Positions 63,416 through 64,000 of a stretch of DNA of 64,000 nucleotides are shown here, in pieces. The notes under the pieces were generated by a model. That model saw nothing but the letters and a program-made list of their open reading frames with translations. It had not been told where the DNA came from and ran no database searches. The DNA lies in contig NC_040016.1 in assembly GCF_000972845.2 (NCBI RefSeq), forward strand, positions 16,034,368-16,098,367. The letters run 5' to 3'. Source of the stretch: Larimichthys crocea (taxonomy: Eukaryota > Chordata > Actinopteri > Sciaenidae). A program made the position numbers and the translations under genes. Numbering within the stretch: position 1 is the first letter of the stretch; every line of letters begins with the position of its first letter.

Positions 63416-64000
63416 TCATATTTGTACCTGTACCTAATACAGACAAGAACAATTATTACAAATGGTGCTGGTTTCATGGATATCACTGTATCTGCAAAAC
63501 TCATATGTGTATTTATCAAAATGCACATGTCTGCAGCACTGGGGTGGTAGGGAAAACAATTATGTGCTATTGCTGACCACAGATAGCCTATGCTTTCTTT
63601 TAGGATGACATCATTGGTTTATATCATTATGGCAGGTAGGAATTGTTCAGTATGAACACTATCCATAATGCCCAACAGAGCTGCACTAACTGTGGAAGTG
63701 ACAAAGTGTTGAGTCTGCAGTCCTCTGACAATGGTAATCAACCCTCTGCTACTGTGCAGGGCTAGTAAATTGTGAGTGTATGTGTGGCCTCTGTGTGTGT
63801 GCGTGTTTGTGTGTGGAGGGGAGTGTGTTGTCAAAATGCACACAGGTGCCTTTGTCTAATATACATCATAGATTTTTTGAATAATTCCTAATTACTATTA
63901 TTATAATAGTTGGACTCTGATTCCTTTTTGTGTTGGAGCAAGCAAGTGACAAATTTCATGAAGTGTCACAATACACACCAACCCATCAATATTTTATATC

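Larger units (their letters stand above)
38761..64000. other. Intergenic region downstream of cdh24, no gene recognised
   Basis: About 25 kb with no recognisable exon, tRNA or rRNA. All open frames are short, lack domain-like sequence and often coincide with simple repeats. Identified content is the 44 bp palindrome at 39752, repeats at 40729-41280, 42050-42175, 44695-45130, 49826-50460, 52225-52515, 55928-56215 and 63110-63415, several microsatellites, and candidate conserved blocks near 48000, 54640, 58380 and 60850-61260. Other stretches (for example 45500-47700 and 56250-57700) look like plain AT-rich sequence. Whether the region is regulatory territory of cdh24 or of an unseen neighbour cannot be told. 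Confidence 0.7.

Overview
The window is vertebrate nuclear DNA, almost certainly from a ray-finned (probably percomorph) fish. It holds one recognisable protein-coding gene, split into seven exons separated by 0.3 to 14.5 kb introns with canonical AG/GT borders. Most of the rest is AT-rich non-coding DNA with fish-type interspersed repeats: tRNA-derived SINEs, V-SINE-like fragments, a Tc1-like remnant and a hAT-type element. There are no bacterial-style operons, CRISPR arrays or other prokaryotic features.

Positions 1-38,750 carry the 3' half of a type II classical cadherin on the + strand, best matched to cadherin-24 (cdh24). Coding exons are 472-728, 3761-3897, 12996-13117, 27635-27752, 31094-31243, 31580-31681 and 36920-37449 (stop TAG). 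Joined, they make 1,416 nt with phases agreeing at every junction, or 471 residues: the end of EC3, EC4, EC5, one transmembrane helix and the catenin-binding tail. The signal peptide, propeptide, EC1, EC2 and most of EC3 lie upstream of the window. The 3'UTR (37450 to about 38760) has a dense AU-rich element and two AATAAA signals. The exon for the end of EC5 and the membrane segment is split by a 336 bp intron.

The introns and the roughly 25 kb downstream (38.8-64 kb) show no second gene that I can support. The best-resolved mobile element is a 1,180 bp hAT-like element at 23192-24371 with terminal inverted repeats and an identical 8 bp target duplication on both sides. Also seen are a Tc1-like remnant (about 49826-50460), a piggyBac-like MITE half (about 55928), several common percomorph repeats, two perfect tandem duplications (41 bp and 27 bp), a 152 bp pure TA tract, a 44 bp near-perfect palindrome and a cluster of four ACGTCA sites.

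Several non-coding blocks look like candidate conserved regulatory elements by composition and homeodomain/octamer-like words, which only a genome alignment could test. I see no convincing previously undescribed system. The most interesting leads are the 336 bp membrane-exon intron, whose retention would encode a secreted cadherin ectodomain, and the structured repeats listed in the findings.
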